DNA of 64,000 nt from Echiichthys vipera (Eukaryota > Chordata > Actinopteri > Perciformes > Trachinidae), in NCBI GenBank assembly GCA_963691815.1, contig OY829662.1:21402276-21466275 (forward strand), in the 5' to 3' direction. Each line of letters begins with the position of its first letter. Positions within the stretch are counted from its first letter, which is position 1. The notes beneath the pieces are model-generated. The model saw nothing but the letters and a program-made list of their open reading frames with translations. It was not told the origin of the DNA and did not search any database. Position numbers and translations under genes: made by a program. Below are positions 59,101-64,000 of the stretch, piece by piece.

Positions 59101-61823
59101 TGTCTCAGGAAATAAAGAAAATGCTTCATGAAGCTTAATTTAGTTACAATCACTGTTGGTTCTTAAACTGTGTCTAACCACACAGAACAAATAAAGTGTA
59201 CGAAATCGTCTTTCAAATACTTTAATAGGATCTAGCATAAACACAAGCTGCTAAAAGAGCAGGAGTAGGATTAATTACAAACAAGATATACCCGAAGTCA
59301 TCTAGACTTTACCGGGCAGAAATTCAGGTGTTTTTGTTCGTTTAATATTACAAATGAAGTGATAACCAATTTGTTAAATATTCTTTAGCAAACCATTAGT
59401 GTATACATTTTCCAGAATAACTGTCTTTGTGTGTGCGCGTGTGTTTGTGTGTTTTTCAGGTCTGGAGTACCTGCAGAGTCTGAACCTGGAGCGGGTGGTG
59501 ATGTGTCAGCTGAACCCCCTCAAAGTCTGCCTGCCTTCAGTCACCAACATGTTTGCTGCCATCACCAGGTACACACCCTGCCTCTGCTCTGCCATTGCCT
59601 CCAGTCACGAGCCGGGCCGAGCTTAATGTCACTAAGATTAACAACCAAATGCTTATTACAACCGGAAATGTTGTCTTTTTCTGAACATTCTAACATAGTA
59701 AAACTATTTTAGTACAAGCGTTACAAAAGTAAAAGTACCTGTTCTTCAGTAAAATGACCTCTGTGACTGATAGATTATCATATATTTAATAATATTTAGA
59801 GTAGAAGTTATTAGACTGACACCGATGAATTAGGGCAGCATTTTACTTCTGTAGCTGCTCGAGGTGGAGCTTCTGCAGTTTGAACTACTTAAAGAACAGT
59901 TTAGTCCAGTGGTTCCCATACTGGGGTCAGGCCCCTCCAATACCCCTTTTCCACCGAGACATTTTGAGGGCCGGTTCAAAGCCGTTGGGATTTTAGAATT
60001 TCTGTATTTTATTGTTGTTTTTTTGTCAAAATTAACAACTTTTCTAAAGAGACATGTCTTCTTTAGTATGCTTAATCAAAAGATTAAGAAAGTAACAGAT
60101 TAACATAGTTAAGTTTTTTTTAAATGTTTATTCACAGCACAATAATTATAAACAGTTCCTTTCAGAAAAGTGTGTTGTAGTCCACCATTGTTGTCCGCAT
60201 TTCTGGGGAAACCTCAGACGTATACAGTGACCTAATGACGTGGCTCTCTAACCTGTGGAAAACCTAACAGGTTCTGAAGAAGGTTCCCAAGTTGAACCAA
60301 CAGTGACGCCACCACCAACAGCAGCCCAGCACTAGAACTAGGTCTGGGTCGGTCAAAAATGGGGGCAAGAGTGGTCTCTGAGTGACTTTTGCAAGTGAAG
60401 GCCAGGCGGTCCCTGGCACTTTGGGCAATAATTAAAAATGCTGTTGTCACTTTTCATCCCTGGTCGTTCACAGCAGCTGTGTTTATGTCGCAGGAAGTAT
60501 CAGGTGGTGTTCTGCTACACCATCATAGAGAGGAACAATCGCCACGTGCTGCCGGTGGTCCGCAGCTCTGCAGGGGGAGACAGGGTGACCATCAACACCA
60601 ACCCTCTGGACAGCTTCTTCCCCTTCGACCCTTACCTGCTAAAGAGGTACACTGGCTCTTGATTCTCTGAAATGAAATGTTTTTCAAACTTTTTTATGTG
60701 CCAAATTTTACCTCCCTACAGCAATCTCCGTGTTGAAATTCTGCTGAAATGACACATTTCTTAGAGGTCAGGAATCGTGGATGGATTCTGTAAAAGTGGT
60801 ACTACAGTTCATGCTATGATTAAATGTTTTTAGCTGAGGCATTCAGCCTTCACCTTAACCTCTCTAAAGAAACACAAATGTATTGCAAACTGTTACAATA
60901 CATTTGTTATTACAAAACTCTATTGTCATCACAAAGTCTTAATCTTTAAAGGATTATCTGTGAAATGAATGTTCATTCTTGACAAAAAATACTCTCACCA
61001 CAAGGTCCATTCGTAGCTGTAGCTGGAGAGAGGGTCTCAAAGAACGAGAAAATTAGAAAGTTCCATCCAGATGTTGTGGTGAGATTGTTTTATCACTAAC
61101 TTGTGAAATGTTCATAAATGACAGTGTCCTGGTGGAAACAATCTCTGGTCTCCGAGGTGTTGGACTCGTGGTTGTGCGCAATGCAGTGATGAACAGAGGA
61201 ACTAGCATGTATGGACAAGGGAACTCAGCATTTGATTGTTTTGTGTGCGTGTGTGCGCACGCGTGTGTGTGTGTGCAGGTCTTGTCAGCTGATTGAGCCA
61301 CTGTACCAGGTCTGGGAGGAATTATCAGATGCAGAGCTGCTTCCCACAAAAACAGGACAACAGGTGGTGAGCATTGTTCAAGGAGTATTTACTGTGGAAA
61401 ACTGCTGAAATGCACAATGTACAATCCCACCTTAACTGGAGCTGACACTTCCCATAATGCACCTGCTTAGTAACTTTTTGTGAGACCCTTCCTGGTCTTT
61501 CAAACTCTACAACCTAGTATTTGTAGCTTCGGGGGCGAAACAAGAAAACATGAACTAGAAATGTATGTCTTGTTGTGTCTCCTTGTACATGCACACAGAT
61601 TCATATTCAGTGTGATTTTCAGGCTCACGGTCACTTAAGCTGAGGTTGTGTTGTTTCATTCTGTGTCTGTCAGGGCTCGAGGGAGGACGAGGACGACTTC
61701 CTGTATGGGGACACACCCCAGGCAGAGGGCATTGTGGGGATGACGCCCAGCTCCTACGACTCGAACCTCCGCAGTCCGAGCAGCTTGGGTTCACCCCCAA
61801 TCGCCTTTCAGAGACACTGTTAA
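47164..61823 (+). CDS. rrn3: RNA polymerase I transcription initiation factor RRN3 (TIF-IA), 17 coding exons, 610 aa
   Basis: RRN3 bridges RNA polymerase I and the promoter-bound SL1 complex to start rRNA transcription in the nucleolus. Coding exons: 47164-47259, 47458-47514, 47590-47679, 48601-48730, 49591-49650, 50624-50687, 52409-52478, 53759-53857, 54278-54373, 55056-55179, 55420-55550, 57900-58030, 58759-58946, 59460-59568, 60494-60646, 61279-61363, 61674-61823. All phases agree. Conserved landmarks: DFFNSPP at residues 7-13, the acidic SDSDDEEE segment, THASCHVQY, HGPFYTACQAVFYT, QLNPLKVCLPSV, YTIIERNNR, FFPFDPYLLKR and the MTPSS-RSPSSLGSPP tail. Human RRN3 is about 651 aa; this protein is shorter at the N-terminus. 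Intron 1 has a GC donor. Exon 16 could end 3 nt later (GTG then GTGAGC). The usual Thr-Pro after RYVPS is Thr-Ser (167-168). Confidence 0.96.
47260..47457 (+). other. rrn3 intron 1, GC-AG type
   Basis: Donor AAACAG/GCGAGT and acceptor TTTGAAG. Only this junction keeps the frame into GDSSDYELL. The nearby GT within GCGAGTAG would shift it. Confidence 0.75.
48194..48449 (+). mobile_element. SINE-like copy in rrn3 intron 3
   Basis: Plus-strand relative of 42624-42822. The head has GTGGCTCAGTGACAGA and GGCAGTTCGCTCCC, the body has TGTCCTTGGGCAAGATACTGAACCCC, and it ends AAGGCGCTATATACAAGTCCATTTAC. Confidence 0.65.
48950..49500 (+). repeat. Interspersed repeat in rrn3 intron 4
   Basis: Begins CAACTTTATTTATATAGCACCTTTCATGG, a start often seen in teleost repeats. 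A long degenerate body without reading frame follows. Family not identified. Confidence 0.4.
51487..52038. mobile_element. MITE-like element with TAA target duplication (rrn3 intron 6)
   Basis: A 552-bp segment with inverted ends of about 38 bp (GGGCACACGCACACTGTCC against GGACAGTGTGAGTGCGCCC, continuing through the GGCACGGTACGG region). It is flanked by TAA on both sides (51484-51486, 52039-52041). A 3-bp TAA duplication fits PIF/Harbinger-type elements. No transposase frame. Confidence 0.65.
52974..53096 (+). repeat. Short interspersed repeat, copy 2 (rrn3 intron 7)
   Basis: Same element as 36555-36672, ending in AAATAAAAATGGAATTGAA. Confidence 0.6.
54540..54650. repeat. Possible hAT-type fragment (rrn3 intron 9)
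   Basis: TAGGGCTGGGCGATATGGGC resembles terminal sequence of non-autonomous hAT elements seen in fish (from memory). No second terminus was identified. Confidence 0.3.
55577..55613 (+). repeat. GT microsatellite (rrn3 intron 11)
   Basis: TG/CG alternating run just after exon 11. Confidence 0.8.
56507..56788 (+). repeat. Older repeat, copy without Tc1 (rrn3 intron 11)
   Basis: Contains in one stretch the two segments that flank the Tc1 element at 44637-44750 and 46543-46640. Confidence 0.65.
56876..57330 (+). mobile_element. Possible LINE 3' end (rrn3 intron 11)
   Basis: The plus frame encodes DNPLHPLQLTLVRQRSTFSRRL followed by RYRKSFLPQSITFYNNS and a stop. It resembles the C-terminus of a fish LINE protein and is followed by an AT-rich tail ending GGGATCATTAAAGT. 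Assigned from memory, so tentative. Confidence 0.4.
58066..58661. mobile_element. Foldback (MITE-like) element in rrn3 intron 12
   Basis: Outer ends CTTAAAGTGTAATTCC and GGAATTACACTTTAAAG are inverted. Inner arms 58201-58325 and 58460-58574 are long inverted copies. A perfect 24-bp-arm hairpin lies at 58125-58177 (loop GTGAT). No coding capacity. A fragment of the same family is at 38443-38620. Confidence 0.8.
61240..61278 (+). repeat. GT microsatellite forming the rrn3 exon 16 acceptor tract
   Basis: An alternating GT/GC run leads directly into the CAG acceptor of exon 16, in place of an ordinary polypyrimidine tract. Confidence 0.7.
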
Positions 61824-62105
61824 TGCACATTACATTTAATCTATGAGTTTAGTTTATGTTAAGATTATAAAGATGCAAACACAAACTGAAAAAACACATG
61901 ACGCAGTCACACTCGAAGAGATGTGACTGAACTATGTTCATACAGAAATGTTCAGTGTCCGGGGATTTCTAGGGCTACACGTTCTCATTCAAGCATTTTA
62001 ACTTTTTGTTTTGATTAATCAGTTAAGGCCATGTCGGCACGTGCAAAAACACTTTCTGTGAGAGACCCAAACTCCTGATGATTATGAGAGGTATCTTAAG
62101 TTTTA

Positions 62106-62111
62106 AATAAA
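62106..62111 (+). terminator. Likely rrn3 polyadenylation signal
   Basis: AATAAA 283 nt after the stop codon, the first canonical hexamer seen downstream. Confidence 0.55.
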
Positions 62112-62679
62112 CTGTACATAGACTGTTGCAGGCCCTCAGCGTGTGGCTGTAAGTTCTGTAGGGTAGAAGGTTCAACTCAAATTAAACTGAGCTTGAGAAG
62201 TTGTGTGGGCAGTGATATTTTGTTTATTTATTCCTATTGCAGACGACACAAGTCTCCCACAAACTTATCTGAGATCCAAGACAAGACAAGACCCCTTGAG
62301 TCTACACTGAATGCACACTTCACTCATTTTCCTGCGCATACTTGTAATTTGGATTTCTATTAGGCAAGGCAAGGCAAGGCAAGGCACGCCTTACATGCAA
62401 AGAACATGCTTTTTCTCATACTGTATGTCTTAATATACCTGCATTCCTGCTAAATGTATATCTTGCTTGATGATGAGCAGGTCATTAGAAAGTGTAGAAA
62501 CCTAAAACATGCTGGGCAGTAGCTCTCCAGGAGCAAGGTCAGGCACTGACAGAGACCCACAACCCAAGACAGTGAATCAAGGTTTAACTTCATCCATAGC
62601 AACAAGGTCAACCTCGCCCTTTCTCTTAAGACTTCTCCCAGTTCTTTAGTAAAAGCAAGGCTATGGAAAGAGGCAAGGA

Positions 62680-62823
62680 CACCAATCAAAGATGGCGGTG
62701 CTTTGGGGGTAAGACGCATGTGCAGTGGAACTGGAGCTACACTGTTCTCTTTCTATGATAGTGCGCCACCAGATTTTACCGTGCATGTGTCATACCCCCA
62801 AAGCACCGGCATCTTTATTGGTG
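62680..62823. repeat. Inverted repeat with about 80-nt loop
   Basis: CACCAATCAAAGATGGCGG and GTGCTTTGGGGGTA on the left are mirrored by TACCCCCAAAGCACCGG and CATCTTTATTGGTG on the right, with two differences in about 31 bp. Possibly a small MITE. Confidence 0.65.
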
Positions 62824-63370
62824 ACTTAGCCTCTTTGAACTAGTCATGAGTAAAAGTTGGTCTCATTAGCTTTGTGAAGAGGTTTTAAGACGAACGATTA
62901 GCTAGGAACTCTTGGTGGTAAGATAAATAATAAATACAGCCCCAGATTTGTAGGCATTCTATTATAAAATGGCCTAAGTCAATGCTGTAGACTGTAGAAG
63001 AAATGTTCCTGGGGAGGCATATTCCAGACCCTCCTGTTTGGAGAGAGCCCCAAATGTTTCCAACATCTGCCCCCACTTTTCATCAGAACACATAAGCTGT
63101 GTTCAAAACCGTTCCCTATCACGGGAATAGTGCACTATATAGTGTGTTTGCAGTAGTGGTTTTCAAATTGTCATTGGTTAATATCGTTCACTATAAATAC
63201 CCACAATGCAGCTAATGTGAGTGTACATGCGATGTATGTACAATGCAATGCAGTCGTGTTTTCCCAGAGGAAAAGAAGAAGCAGAAATTCCAGCATAGTG
63301 TCTGAAATCTTGTTTGGTCATTCCCTATATTGTTCACTTTTTAATAAACACTATAAAGGGAAGAGTGAAT

Positions 63371-63572
63371 CTCATCATCATCATCTTCAACCGCTTATCC
63401 GGGGTCGGGTCGCGGGGGCAGCAGCTTTAGCAGGGGACCCCAAACTACCCTTTCCTGGGCCACATTAACCAGCTCTAACTGGGGGATCCCGAGGCGTCCC
63501 AGGCCAGTGTGGAGATATAATCTCTCCACCTGGTCCTGGGTCTTCCCCAAGGCCTCCTCCCAGCTGGACGTG
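63371..63572 (+). repeat. Truncated teleost interspersed repeat
   Basis: CCGCTTATCCGGGGTCGGGT through GGTCCTGGGTCTTCCCC and CCTCCTCCCAGCTGGACGTG. I recognise this as a widespread fish repeat from memory, without a firm family name. Confidence 0.5.
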
Positions 63573-64000
63573 AGTGAATGAACACAGCTATTTTTTGAGA
63601 TTACCTTTGTAACACATTAACCCTGAGATTTGTAAAGTCTTGTAATCTGAGAGGCTTTAGTTACTTCTCTGGGGAACTGTAGGCTGTTACACTTCTAATA
63701 CTGTCACTCTGGGTAAAACAGTTTTAGTACTGTGAGAAACTGGAATAAATGCATCAGATTCAGTCAGCAGTAAGTCCTTTAATATAAAACAGTAACAGAA
63801 AGATATGAGGCCACACCAAAGATGCACTCTTGTTACAGTACAGGACATGTCAGTATGTTTAAAAGCTGTCCGTATAAATCAAATGAATGTTCCATGTGTA
63901 GCCTATGACTGATATCTGCCTAGACTCCTCGACTACCAAACACAGGTTTACACAGCAGGAGCTACAGCAACATTACGGCCACTCCATCAACATGAACCAT

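Larger units (their letters stand above)
61824..64000. other. rrn3 3' UTR and downstream DNA
   Basis: No further gene recognised. Contains an AGGCA pentanucleotide microsatellite (62362-62386), a short inverted repeat (62680-62823) and a truncated interspersed repeat (63371-63572). Confidence 0.5.

Overview
The window looks like teleost fish genomic DNA. It holds a Penelope-like element (PLE) of fish type, a Tc1 transposon, several teleost-style short repeats, a HIPK-type kinase resembling the fish-expanded family, and a vertebrate-type rrn3 gene with 17 coding exons. No prokaryotic features are visible.

Region 1 (1 to about 33,100) is a head-to-tail array of a 1.34-1.38 kb unit. Each of the 24 units carries one tRNA-Trp(CCA) gene, a TATA-like box exactly 30 nt upstream of it, and a roughly 1.07 kb 5'-truncated PLE remnant starting 40 nt downstream. 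The PLE piece encodes the end of the reverse transcriptase plus a GIY-YIG endonuclease and has a hammerhead-ribozyme-like tail. The array continues beyond the left edge of the window. On the right (33,100-33,850) it runs into three decayed tRNA-Trp copies in about 300-bp units without PLE. These look like the ancestral cluster into which the PLE inserted before the composite unit was amplified. Indel markers shared between non-adjacent units show later duplication of blocks of two, three and six units.

Region 2 (33,850-41,560) holds an intergenic stretch and then, on the minus strand, an 11-coding-exon HIPK-like protein kinase of 552 aa. It has a coding 21-bp minisatellite (S-I-D-S-D repeats), a basic and cysteine-rich C-terminus, and an activation loop without the usual tyrosine.

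Region 3 (41,560-47,160) is repeat-rich. It holds a tRNA-derived SINE-like copy, four decayed tRNA-Thr-like copies between inverted repeats, and a near-intact Tc1 element with one internal stop codon.

Region 4 (47,164-61,823) is rrn3 (RNA polymerase I initiation factor RRN3/TIF-IA), 610 aa, plus strand. Its first intron appears to be GC-AG, and several introns hold MITE-like or foldback elements. Region 5 (61,824-64,000) is downstream DNA with a likely polyA signal, a short inverted repeat and a truncated interspersed repeat.

The two protein genes are divergently arranged about 7 kb apart and do not form a pathway. The most unusual content is the tRNA-Trp/PLE composite array. Its tRNA promoters look intact, yet no run of four Ts follows the tRNAs for 0.58-1.05 kb, so Pol III transcription into the PLE segment is plausible but untested.
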